Position numbers and translations under genes: made by a program. From NCBI RefSeq assembly GCF_051859565.1, contig NZ_JBHYFK010000002.1:1-64000 (forward strand): 64,000 nt of DNA, written 5' to 3'. Under the pieces are notes generated by a model, which ran no database searches, was not told the DNA's origin, and worked only from the letters and a program-made list of their open reading frames with translations. The DNA is from Glycocaulis sp051859565. Its GTDB lineage: Bacteria; Pseudomonadota; Alphaproteobacteria; Caulobacterales; Maricaulaceae. Numbering within the stretch: position 1 is the first letter of the stretch; the number at the start of each line of letters is the position of its first letter. Below are positions 26,626 to 35,518 of the stretch, piece by piece.

Positions 26626-29600
26626 TCAGGCCGCGCGCGATCCGTCTGCGGGCAAGGTCAGCGGCAGGGTGAAGTGGAAGCGGGAGCCCTTGCCCGGCGC
26701 CGTTTCCACCCAGATGTGCCCGCCATGGCGCTCGACGGCCTGCTGGCAGATGGCAAGGCCAATGCCGGTGCCCTCGTACTCCTCGCGGCCATGCAGGCGC
26801 TGGAAGGGGGCGAAGACTTTCTCCGAGAAGCGCGGGTCGAAGCCGATCCCGTCATCGGCGACGGTGAACTTCCAGCTATTGTCCTCGCGTACAGCCGATA
26901 TGGAAACCGATACGCCTTTGCCCTTGCGGTATTTCAGCGCGTTGGAGACCAGGTTCTGCATCAGGAGCCGCAGCAGGGTCGGATCGCCGTCCACCACCGG
27001 CAGGCTTGAGACCTCGATCTTTGCCGCGGCGTCATCCGCCATCAGTTCCAGCTCGGCCAGTATGTCCTTCATCACCGCGTCCATATCGACTGCATTGACA
27101 ACGAGCGGACGCTTGGAGGCGCGTGAATAGCTGAGAAGGTCGTCAATCAGCCGGCGCATGCGCCCGGCAGCATCAACCAGAAACTCGAGGCTCCGGTCGG
27201 TTTCCGCGTCGAGCGTCCCCTGATGGCGGCGCTTGATCAGGCTCGCGAAGGCAGAAATCTTGCGCAGAGGTTCCTGCAAGTCGTGCGAGGCGACGGCGGC
27301 AAATCTGTCGAGTTCCCGGTTGGTGCGCTCCAGCTCCGCTGCATAGCGCTGGAGTTCCCGGTCCTGAGCCAGCTTTTCCGTGACATCGATGCTGATACCA
27401 TGAACCGCGACCGCTTCGCCCGCCGGGCCGTACTCAACCGTCGCTGAGGACAGCGTTGTGATAACCGCGCCATCGGCTTTACGCACATCAGCGAAAATAT
27501 CCTGCATGCCACCGCTGGCGAGGAGCGCTTGCATGCCACCTAGCTTCTGCAGGGTTTCTCTCGATTTTGGCGTCAGGAACTCATCATAGACACGGCCGAT
27601 GACGTCATCGCGTTCATAGCCCATTGTGCTGAGCCAGTACTGGCTGACACCGAGGATACGACCGGCCGGATCCAGGGACAGCAGCATGACCGGGGTTGTT
27701 GTATATATCTGGCGCAGGCGTTCCCGCTCGACATCAAGCGCTTCGGCAAACTGTTTCTCGGCAGTGATGTCGATAACAACACCGCCAGAGCGGATCGGCT
27801 TGCCGGTTTCGTCCCATGCGGTCGGCTGGCCCTTGGAGCGCACCCAGCGCCAGCTGTCGCCGTCGCGCAGCCGGTAATCAATGGGACCGGCTGCCCTGCC
27901 GGCCATGATCTCGGCCAGCGCCTTGCGGGCCAGCCTGTTGTCATCAGGGTGGATGATAGGTTGCCAGTCGGCGGCTTCCAGCGCGTCTTCGCCGATCTTG
28001 CGGCCCATCCATTCCAGGAGGCGCCCGCGCACGGACTGGACCCCTGTTTCGAGGTCGATACTCCAGATGGCCGACAGGCCCGCATCCATGGCCTCGTTCA
28101 GACGCTTCTCGCGATCCTCCAGCTCCATTTCCAGGACGCGGCGCGAGGTTATGTCGAAAAGTGTGCCGATCGCCTCTACCGGCTCATCCTTGGCGTTATA
28201 GGCGCTGATGGCGCCGCGATCCTCCACCCAGCGCCAGCCCCCCTGCCCATCGGCGATGCGGTAGACTGCGTTGAGCCGCTCGCCGCCGAGCATGGCGCTC
28301 ACGCCCGTTTCGCACAGATGCCGGTCTTCCGGGCAGAGCAGATTGCGCCATTCATCCAGCGAGAGCTTGCCGTCGTGACCGGCGGGAAGGCCCATGATGA
28401 CACGGGCAAATTCGGACAGTTCGACCTGTTCGGTGTCGATTTTCAGCCGCCAGGTGCCCTGATGGGCGCTTTCCAGCGCGCGGGCAAGACGCTCTTCGCT
28501 CTGCGCGAGATTCTGCTCGAGCGCCTTGCGTTGGGAAATGTCCAGAACGATGCCGGCGCAATCAGCGCGGTGGCTTTCCGGGCCCAGCCGGCTGCCGCGT
28601 GCCTCCACCCAGACATATTCGCCCGTGCGATGGTCCATGATACGGTATTCGGCAGCCCGGGTTCCGCCCGGCTGGCTTTTCATGATCCCGCTGATCGAGC
28701 AGTCGAGGATGCGTCGATCCTCCGGGTGCACCAGGTCACGCCAGCGCGAGAACGGGACCCAGCTCTCCGCCTCGCCCAGCGCGAGCAAGGCACGAATTTC
28801 GCCGCGCGGCAGAAACTCGCCTGCCTTGTAGTCGACCTCCCATGCGCCCAGCGTAGCGGCAGAGACGGCGTGAGAGAGCAGGCGTTCACTGTCTACCAGA
28901 CGGCGCTCCTGCTCCTTCCGGCGGGTCGCTTCGGCAAAGACGCCGGAGGCTCGCAAAGGCCGACCCTCACTTGTCTGTGCGCTGATCCCGCCGCGCAGGC
29001 TGAGCCAGATCCAGTGCCCGCCTTCGGTGCGCACCCGGAACTCCACATGGCTGTTACCTGTGCTGGCGATCGCCACCAGCGCATCGCGCACCCGTGGCTG
29101 GTCTGCGCGGTGAATACGTGCCACGAACTCGTCGGTGGGCAGTGTGATCTGGGCTCCGGGCAGCCCGATAGCTGTCAGGACCGGGCCGGACAGGGTGACC
29201 TGACGCCCTACATAATCGTAGGACCAGCCGCTCAGGCCTGCCCTGTCGAGCACACCGGCCAGATCGCTATCAAGCGCTTCCACGATATCGTCGCGATGAT
29301 GGGGCAGCTCGTACCAGAAGCCGAAAGCCTTCATGGAGCGCCGCTCACCGCCCGCCGTGGGCTCAAGCTCTCCCCAGCTGCGATACCAGAGCCAGTGCCC
29401 GCTTTCGGCCCGCAGGCGGAAGGTCTCGTCATAACGACCACCGAACTGCAATCCCATGAAGGCGGCGTAGACACGTTCGAAATCGTCAGGGTGCAGCCTG
29501 CTGCGAATGACCGCATCGCTCATGGCTTGCGGGCCAGTCCCCGTCCCCAGCGCGAGATTGACCGGGCCGGACATTGTGCCGTTCAGCGTCTCGAAATCGA

Positions 29601-30408
29601 ATGTCCAGCTGCTCAGGGACAGAGTATCGACGATCAGCTGCGTCTTGATGCGCTCAATCCCTGCGCGCGTTTCGGCCCGGTCATCAGACGCTACGTCATG
29701 GACCAGCCCGGTGACGCGCAAGGGATTGCCAGCCTCGTCGCGTTCCACCACGCGCACATCATGGCGCATAGGCACCCAGCCGCCGTCGCGCGTACGCATG
29801 CGGCAGTAAAAGCTGATGACAGTATCGGCGCCGGACGGATTGCCCCTCAGCACGCCGCGCGCGCGAGCCAGATCCTCCGGGTGCAATAGCGACAGCCAGC
29901 GGGCCAGGCGGACGGGCCCGTCGGCGCCCCCGGGGCCGACGAAGCGTTCAAGCAGGCCTGAAACGATAACCTGCCGGGAGCGGAAGTCAGCGCTGTAGGC
30001 GCCCTCGCTGTGCTCCTCGAATGCCATGGCTACGCGCTTGCGCGCCGCGCGCAGCTGCAGGTCGCGCTGCGACAGGTCTATGGCCGGCTCGATAGTGACC
30101 AGCCGCACGCCGGGTTCTGTGCGGCGCACATGCAGGCGCACGGCGACGGGCTCGCCGCCATTGCTGCGCAGCAGCGCCGTGTCCGCCAGCTCGTCAGAAC
30201 CGGCCGAGCTGGAGCGCTTCCACTTCGCCGTCAGCCCGTCGAGCGGATCGCAGTAAAGCTGGGCAAGGCTTGCGCCAGGCCGGGCGTGTTCGGAAAAACT
30301 GGCTTTGAAGCGCGCATTGACCGCGATGATCCGGCCTTCATCGTCCAGCAGGGCGCATGCGCCTGGCAGCGCGTTGAACGCGTGTTCAAACATGTGCGCA
30401 CTGGCCAT
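26626..30408 (-). CDS. Cytoplasmic multi-PAS sensor histidine kinase
   Basis: This 1260-residue kinase has no membrane segment and about eight successive PAS/PAC units from residue 5 to about 1000 (for example MFEHAFNALPGACALLDDEG, SLSSWTFDFETLNGTMSG, DRAGLSGWSYDYVGRQV, TTTPVMLLSLDPAGRILGVS). A dimerisation helix follows with phospho-acceptor His1042 in VASHDLQEPLRKISAF, then an ATPase domain with N-box LMQNLVSNALKYRK, VADDGIGFDP and EGTGIGLAI. The H-box resembles those of phytochrome-like kinases. No receiver domain or neighbouring response regulator is seen, so it is an orphan. Signals and partner are unknown. Confidence 0.9.
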   Translation of the reverse strand: MASAHMFEHAFNALPGACALLDDEGRIIAVNARFKASFSEHARPGASLAQLYCDPLDGLTAKWKRSSSAGSDELADTALLRSNGGEPVAVRLHVRRTEPGVRLVTIEPAIDLSQRDLQLRAARKRVAMAFEEHSEGAYSADFRSRQVIVSGLLERFVGPGGADGPVRLARWLSLLHPEDLARARGVLRGNPSGADTVISFYCRMRTRDGGWVPMRHDVRVVERDEAGNPLRVTGLVHDVASDDRAETRAGIERIKTQLIVDTLSLSSWTFDFETLNGTMSGPVNLALGTGTGPQAMSDAVIRSRLHPDDFERVYAAFMGLQFGGRYDETFRLRAESGHWLWYRSWGELEPTAGGERRSMKAFGFWYELPHHRDDIVEALDSDLAGVLDRAGLSGWSYDYVGRQVTLSGPVLTAIGLPGAQITLPTDEFVARIHRADQPRVRDALVAIASTGNSHVEFRVRTEGGHWIWLSLRGGISAQTSEGRPLRASGVFAEATRRKEQERRLVDSERLLSHAVSAATLGAWEVDYKAGEFLPRGEIRALLALGEAESWVPFSRWRDLVHPEDRRILDCSISGIMKSQPGGTRAAEYRIMDHRTGEYVWVEARGSRLGPESHRADCAGIVLDISQRKALEQNLAQSEERLARALESAHQGTWRLKIDTEQVELSEFARVIMGLPAGHDGKLSLDEWRNLLCPEDRHLCETGVSAMLGGERLNAVYRIADGQGGWRWVEDRGAISAYNAKDEPVEAIGTLFDITSRRVLEMELEDREKRLNEAMDAGLSAIWSIDLETGVQSVRGRLLEWMGRKIGEDALEAADWQPIIHPDDNRLARKALAEIMAGRAAGPIDYRLRDGDSWRWVRSKGQPTAWDETGKPIRSGGVVIDITAEKQFAEALDVERERLRQIYTTTPVMLLSLDPAGRILGVSQYWLSTMGYERDDVIGRVYDEFLTPKSRETLQKLGGMQALLASGGMQDIFADVRKADGAVITTLSSATVEYGPAGEAVAVHGISIDVTEKLAQDRELQRYAAELERTNRELDRFAAVASHDLQEPLRKISAFASLIKRRHQGTLDAETDRSLEFLVDAAGRMRRLIDDLLSYSRASKRPLVVNAVDMDAVMKDILAELELMADDAAAKIEVSSLPVVDGDPTLLRLLMQNLVSNALKYRKGKGVSVSISAVREDNSWKFTVADDGIGFDPRFSEKVFAPFQRLHGREEYEGTGIGLAICQQAVERHGGHIWVETAPGKGSRFHFTLPLTLPADGSRAA

Positions 30409-30554
30409 TAACTGCCTTGTTCCGGTTCGGCGGACTCCATGCGAATCAGCCCTTTGTGCGCATAGTAATGGAAGGAATATTAAGCAGGGGCTATCGTCCC
30501 GGCCTATCCAGCGATTTGGGCCCGTGCCCGGCAGAGAATGTAAGTGAGGACGGA

Positions 30555-32378
30555 TTGACCGACGCATCTGCGCCGATCCTTGAAGTTCGCGGCCTGAACG
30601 TGCGCTTTGATACGCCTGATGGCGAAGTGCACGCCGTGCGCGGTATCGACCTTGAAATACGCTCCGGCGAGTGCCTGGCGGTGGTGGGTGAGTCCGGGTC
30701 CGGCAAAAGCCAGACCTTTCTGGCCGCGATGGGGCTTCTGGCTTCCAATGGCAAGGCCGAAGGTTCGATCCGTTATCGCGGACAGGAAATTCTCGGCCTG
30801 CCGCCGAAGCGCCTGAACACGGTGCGCGGCAAGTCGATGACGATGATCTTCCAGGATCCGCTGACCTCGCTCACCCCCCACATGCGGGTAGGCGATCAGA
30901 TGAAGGAGGTTCTGGCGGCCCATCTCTCGCTCAAGGGCGAGGCGGCCGAGAAACGTTGCGTCGAGTGGCTGGACCGGGTGCGCATACCCGAGGCTGCCCG
31001 CCGTCTGCGCCAGTATCCTCACGAGCTGTCAGGCGGCATGCGCCAGCGCGTGATGATCGCGATGTCCATGCTGTGCGGGCCCGACCTGCTGATTGCCGAC
31101 GAGCCGACCACGGCGCTCGATGTGACCGTTCAGGCCCAGGTGCTCGACATCATGGACGAGCTCAAGGCCGAAACCGGCGCGGCCATTGCCCTGATTACCC
31201 ACGATATGGGTGTGGTGGCGCGCATGGCCGACCGGGTGCAGGTGATGCAGAACGGCGCCTATGTCGAAACAGGCGATGTCGACCAGGTGTNNNNNNNNNN
31301 TCATGCCTATACGCGCATGCTGCTTGATGCCATGCCGCGGCTGGACAAGCCGGACCGGGTGACGGGCCCGATCACCCAGACGCGTCAGAGCGTGGAAGGC
31401 GAAAAGCCGGTTCTCGAGGTCAAGGATCTCAAGGTCTGGTTCCCGGTGCCGGTTGGAACCGGCCTGTTGCCCAAGACCATTCCGCTGAAAGCCGTGGACG
31501 GTGTCAGCTTTGACCTTCTGCCCGGCGAGACAATCGGCGTTGTAGGAGAATCCGGCTGCGGCAAGTCCACCCTTGCGCGCGCCATACTCCGGCTTGTGGA
31601 ATCCACCGACGGTGCCGTCAGCTGGATCGGTACAAACCTGCTGGAAAAGAATGCGCGCGACATGCGCCAGGCGCGCAAGGACATGCAGATCGTGTTTCAG
31701 GATCCGCTGGCCTCGCTCAACCCGCGCATGACGATCGGCGCGTCCATCGCCGAACCGCTCATCACCTTCCGCCCCGAAGTCCGTGGCAAGGAGCGTGAAG
31801 GGCTGGTGCGCGCGATGATGAAGCGTGTGGGGCTCGACCCCGACATGATCAACCGTTACCCCCACGAGCTGTCCGGCGGGCAGAACCAGCGGGTGGGCAT
31901 TGCGCGCGCGATGATCCTCAATCCGAAACTGGTGATCTGCGACGAAGCGGTGTCGGCGCTGGATGTGTCCATCCAGGCGCAGATCATCGATCTGCTGGCA
32001 GACCTGCAGCGCGATCTGGGCCTGTCCATGCTGTTCATCTCGCATGACCTGTCTGTCGTGCGTGAGGTCTCTCACCGGGTGATGGTGCTGTATCTGGGCC
32101 GGATCGTGGAGTTCGCAACGCGCGATGCGATCTATGACGATGCCCGCCACCCCTATACGCGCGCGCTGATCTCTGCGGTGCCCATCCCGGACCCGCAGGT
32201 CGAGCGCCAGCGCGAGCGGATCAAGCTGTCCGGCGATCTTCCCAGCCCGCTCGACAGCCGCGCCCAGCTGCGCTTCCTGAAATCACGTCTGGTAGATGAT
32301 GACGATGCCGAGCAGTACCGGCCGCAATTGCTGGAGGTTACGCCGGGCCACTGGGTTGCCGAACACGACCCTGTCTGA
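30555..32378 (+). CDS. Dipeptide/oligopeptide ABC transporter, fused double ATPase (DppD-DppF type)
   Basis: Two complete ABC ATPases are fused, about 607 residues in all. The first has Walker A GESGSGKS, signature LSGGMRQR and Walker B LLIADEPTTALD; the second has GESGCGKS, LSGGQNQR and LVICDEAVSALD. Each ends in the peptide-transporter tail (HAYTRMLL, HPYTRALISAVP). A TTG start at 30555 with GAGG five bases upstream directly precedes the conserved ILEVRGLNVRF; an ATG at 30468 is possible. No permease or binding-protein gene is adjacent. Ten Ns interrupt the first tail at 31291-31300. Confidence 0.88.
   Translation: MTDASAPILEVRGLNVRFDTPDGEVHAVRGIDLEIRSGECLAVVGESGSGKSQTFLAAMGLLASNGKAEGSIRYRGQEILGLPPKRLNTVRGKSMTMIFQDPLTSLTPHMRVGDQMKEVLAAHLSLKGEAAEKRCVEWLDRVRIPEAARRLRQYPHELSGGMRQRVMIAMSMLCGPDLLIADEPTTALDVTVQAQVLDIMDELKAETGAAIALITHDMGVVARMADRVQVMQNGAYVETGDVDQVXXXXHAYTRMLLDAMPRLDKPDRVTGPITQTRQSVEGEKPVLEVKDLKVWFPVPVGTGLLPKTIPLKAVDGVSFDLLPGETIGVVGESGCGKSTLARAILRLVESTDGAVSWIGTNLLEKNARDMRQARKDMQIVFQDPLASLNPRMTIGASIAEPLITFRPEVRGKEREGLVRAMMKRVGLDPDMINRYPHELSGGQNQRVGIARAMILNPKLVICDEAVSALDVSIQAQIIDLLADLQRDLGLSMLFISHDLSVVREVSHRVMVLYLGRIVEFATRDAIYDDARHPYTRALISAVPIPDPQVERQRERIKLSGDLPSPLDSRAQLRFLKSRLVDDDDAEQYRPQLLEVTPGHWVAEHDPV
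31291..31300. other. Assembly gap (10 Ns) inside the ABC ATPase gene
   Basis: Ten undetermined bases replace the linker before HAYTRMLL. The frame is kept if exactly ten bases are missing, but related proteins usually have five residues between the preceding hydrophobic residue and HPYT where this reading leaves four, so 13 missing bases would fit better. Confidence 0.95.
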
Positions 32379-32513
32379 CGCCTGATAATCGTGGTCAGGT
32401 AAGCTGCGCGGCTGCGATGCGCCGCGAGTGTGAAGCCTTTTTCATTTGAAGCTCGCTCAGCCTGCCTTAGTTTCGCCCGAATGATGAACGCCGCAATGAT
32501 CCGGGGGAACTCC

Positions 32514-35447
32514 ATGAACATCGTCCATGCAGGCAAAGGCCTGCTCGCCAGTCTCATGTTTCTGGCTCTCGCAGCATGCGCCGATGATCCGGCGCAAACC
32601 GGCCAGCGGCCGGCGGAGGAGGCTGCGCGCTCCGGCATCGAGACGGAGTTCGCCCACCTCACCAGCGGCATTCCCGCTGATCCCGGCATGCGCTTTGGCC
32701 AGCTCGATAACGGCATGCGCTATGTGATCATGCCCAACTCCACGCCCAGCGGTACGGCGGCCCTGCGTCTGGTCTTCAATGTGGGCTCGCTCGCAGAGGC
32801 CGAGCATCAGCGTGGCCTTGCCCATTTTATCGAGCATATGGCGTTCAATGGCACGACCAATGTGCCCGAAGGCGAAATGATCCCGCTTCTTGAGCGCTAT
32901 GGCCTGGCGTTCGGCCCTGACACCAATGCATTCACCGGCCAGCAGGTGGTGGGCTATCAGCTCGACCTGCCGTCGGTTGAGGAGCAGATCCTCAAGACCG
33001 GCCTGTTCCTGATGCGTGAAACCGCCACCGAAATGGTGATGGACCCGGATGCCATCGACGCCGAGCGCGGCGTGATCCGCGGGGAAATGCGTTTCCGGGA
33101 CACCCCGATCCAGCGCTTCCTGATGAGCTATTACGGCTTTCTCTATCCCGACACGCTGGTGTCTGAGCGCAGCCCTATCGGCACGCTGGACGTCATCAAC
33201 AACGCCCCGCGCGAGGCATTCATCGAGTATTATGAGGATTTCTACGTGCCGCAGCGCGCATTGCTGGTCGTGACCGGCGATGTAGACGCTGACACGATCG
33301 AAGCGATGATCCGAGACGGGTTCGAGATCGAACTGCCGGGGCTTGAGGTGAGCGCGGTTGACGGGTTCTCCACCTGGGAAGCGCCCGCCGATGCGCCCGC
33401 TCACCCTGATATCGGGACGGTTTCGGCCGTGGATGCGCCGCGCTTTGGCTATTTCCACGATCCGGAAGTGTTCACCCTGATCAATTATGATGTCGTGGTT
33501 CCGGGGGCTTCACGGGCCGACAGTGCGCAGGCGCGGGTCGATTCCACCCTGCGTCAGCTGGGTAATGCGATCGTGCAGCGCCGCCTGCAATCGCAGATCA
33601 ATTCGGGCCTGTCGCCGCTGGTGCAGGCCAGCTTCTCCTATTCCAACGATTTTGATCTGGCGCATCGCGCGGGCGTGTTCGCCGTATCCTCACCGGAACG
33701 CTGGCGCGAAGGCTTGGCCGTCATCGAACAGGAAGTGCGCCGTGCCATGGAGCATGGTTTCAGCCAGGCCGAGCTCGACGAGCAGATGTCCAATCTGCGC
33801 ACCAGCGTCCGCAATTCGGTCAATGCCGCGCGCACGCGCCGTACGCCGCAGCTGGCAGATGGCATCTGGCAGGGCTGGCTGGGTGAAACTACCCTGAACC
33901 ATCCGTCCTGGCAGGCGGAGTGGCTGGAGGCCAGTGAAGACCAGTTGACGCTGGAAAATGTCGAAGCGGCTTTCCGCGCGATCTGGGCAGCGGCACCGCC
34001 GCAAATCTATGTCGCCGTCAACGAGCCTCTTGAAGACGGCGAAGCGGCAGTGCGTCAGGCCTGGCAGGAATCGCAATCCACCCCGGTCGATCCACTTGAT
34101 GACGCGGGCGCTACCGAATTTGCCTATACCGATTTCGGACCGGCAGGCGAGGTCGTGTCGCGCGAGCATGTCGAGGATCTCGACTTCCATCAGGTTGTCT
34201 TTGCCAATGGCGTGCGGCTCAACGTCAAGCAGACTGATTTTGAGGACAATATCATCCGCATCCGCGCCGAGTTCGGTGCGGGAGACCTGACACCGCAGCC
34301 GACGCCGGCCGCGGGCACCATTCTGGGCGCCGTCTTTGGCGGTGGCGGGCTGGAAGCCCATGACCGTGACGAGCTGCAGCGCCTGTTTGCCGGACGTTCT
34401 GTTGGCTATGGCCTCGGGGTCGGCGCAGACAGCTTCTCCTTCACGTCGGCGACCACGCCGGAGGATTTCGAGCTGCAGATGCAGGTGCTGACCGCCTTCA
34501 TGGTGGCACCTGGCTGGCGTGATGACGGATTGAGCCAGTTCCGCTCCATCGCGGAGGAAGTGCGCCGGGGCCAGAACGCGCAGGCCGTACAGGTGGCCGT
34601 AAACCGGGTCAGCCGGATGCTGCGCAGCGGCGATCCGCGCTGGGGCTTCCCCGAGCGCGCCGAGATCGAGGCGTTCACCATGGATCATGCCCGTGCGCTC
34701 GTGGCCGAGGCGCTGAGTTCCGCGCCGCTGGAAATCACCATTGTGGGCGACATCACGCCCGATGACGCCATCGCAATGACGGCCAGCACGTTCGGTGCCC
34801 TGCCGGCGCGTGCCGAAAGCTGGCCGGACTATGACGATGCCCGCCAGCTGCGCTTCCCCGATCCGCGCCGTGACCCGGCCATTGTGGAGTTCAACGGTCA
34901 GGCCGATAGCGGCATGGCGAACATCTACTGGCCGGTAGGCGATGCGTTTGATGCGCGCCGGGCCCGCGCGCTCGATCTGATGGCTGAAGTGTACAATCTC
35001 AAGGCCACGGAGCGCTTCCGCGAGCAGGAGGGGGCGACCTATTCGCCCATCGTCTCTAGCCAGGCCTCCATCATCTTCCCGGAGTTCGGCTTCCTCTGGG
35101 TGGGGCTGGACGTGGACCGCAGCGAGGTTGAGCGCATGTATGGCATCGCTGACGAGCTGGCAGCAGCCATGGCGTCTGGCGATATCAGCGAGGACGAGCT
35201 TCAGCGTGCCCGCCAGCCTGTTCTGGAGCGTCTGAGCCAGGGCATGGAAAGCAATCCGATGTGGCTGGGCCAGATCAGCCGGTCGCAGACCTATCCTGAG
35301 CGCCTGGACCGGCTGCGGTCGGCGGTTGAGGATTATAACGCCGTCACGGTGGACGAGATCACAGCGCTCGCTGCGGAATATCTGCTGCCGGAACGCGCCT
35401 ACCGGGTGTCGATCCTGCCGCGTGCCGCTGCACCGGCGAGCGAATAG
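32514..35447 (+). CDS. M16 family (insulinase/pitrilysin) zinc protease lipoprotein
   Basis: This 977-residue protein starts MNIVHAGKGLLASLMFLALA with lipobox AAC. It has two M16 halves: the active N-terminal half carries the inverted zinc motif HFIEHMAFNG (His-x-x-Glu-His) and the distal Glu in AERGVIRGEMRFRD, and the second half (from about residue 550) is the non-catalytic cradle. M16 enzymes cut short peptides inside a closed chamber. GGGGGAACTCC precedes the ATG. It is followed by an S9 peptidase gene 71 bp downstream, suggesting a peptide-degradation unit. Confidence 0.93.
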   Translation: MNIVHAGKGLLASLMFLALAACADDPAQTGQRPAEEAARSGIETEFAHLTSGIPADPGMRFGQLDNGMRYVIMPNSTPSGTAALRLVFNVGSLAEAEHQRGLAHFIEHMAFNGTTNVPEGEMIPLLERYGLAFGPDTNAFTGQQVVGYQLDLPSVEEQILKTGLFLMRETATEMVMDPDAIDAERGVIRGEMRFRDTPIQRFLMSYYGFLYPDTLVSERSPIGTLDVINNAPREAFIEYYEDFYVPQRALLVVTGDVDADTIEAMIRDGFEIELPGLEVSAVDGFSTWEAPADAPAHPDIGTVSAVDAPRFGYFHDPEVFTLINYDVVVPGASRADSAQARVDSTLRQLGNAIVQRRLQSQINSGLSPLVQASFSYSNDFDLAHRAGVFAVSSPERWREGLAVIEQEVRRAMEHGFSQAELDEQMSNLRTSVRNSVNAARTRRTPQLADGIWQGWLGETTLNHPSWQAEWLEASEDQLTLENVEAAFRAIWAAAPPQIYVAVNEPLEDGEAAVRQAWQESQSTPVDPLDDAGATEFAYTDFGPAGEVVSREHVEDLDFHQVVFANGVRLNVKQTDFEDNIIRIRAEFGAGDLTPQPTPAAGTILGAVFGGGGLEAHDRDELQRLFAGRSVGYGLGVGADSFSFTSATTPEDFELQMQVLTAFMVAPGWRDDGLSQFRSIAEEVRRGQNAQAVQVAVNRVSRMLRSGDPRWGFPERAEIEAFTMDHARALVAEALSSAPLEITIVGDITPDDAIAMTASTFGALPARAESWPDYDDARQLRFPDPRRDPAIVEFNGQADSGMANIYWPVGDAFDARRARALDLMAEVYNLKATERFREQEGATYSPIVSSQASIIFPEFGFLWVGLDVDRSEVERMYGIADELAAAMASGDISEDELQRARQPVLERLSQGMESNPMWLGQISRSQTYPERLDRLRSAVEDYNAVTVDEITALAAEYLLPERAYRVSILPRAAAPASE

Positions 35448-35468
35448 CGCGCAAGGCGTGCTAACCGG

Positions 35469-35495
35469 CCCCGCACTGCCATGGGCGGTGCGGGG
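35469..35495 (+). terminator. Hairpin between M16 and S9 genes
   Basis: CCCCGCACTGCC and GGCGGTGCGGGG pair over 12 bp (one G-U) around an ATG loop. No T-tract follows, so it is more likely an mRNA-processing or attenuating hairpin than a strict terminator. Confidence 0.45.
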
Positions 35496-35518
35496 TCATC
35501 GGCTTTACGGAGACTGAC

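Noticed and set aside
27949..29889. A 646-codon open frame on the + strand opposite the histidine kinase
   Set aside because: It is antisense to clear PAS domains, rich in Arg/His/Gln with no recognisable domain, and is the usual by-product of high-GC codon bias.
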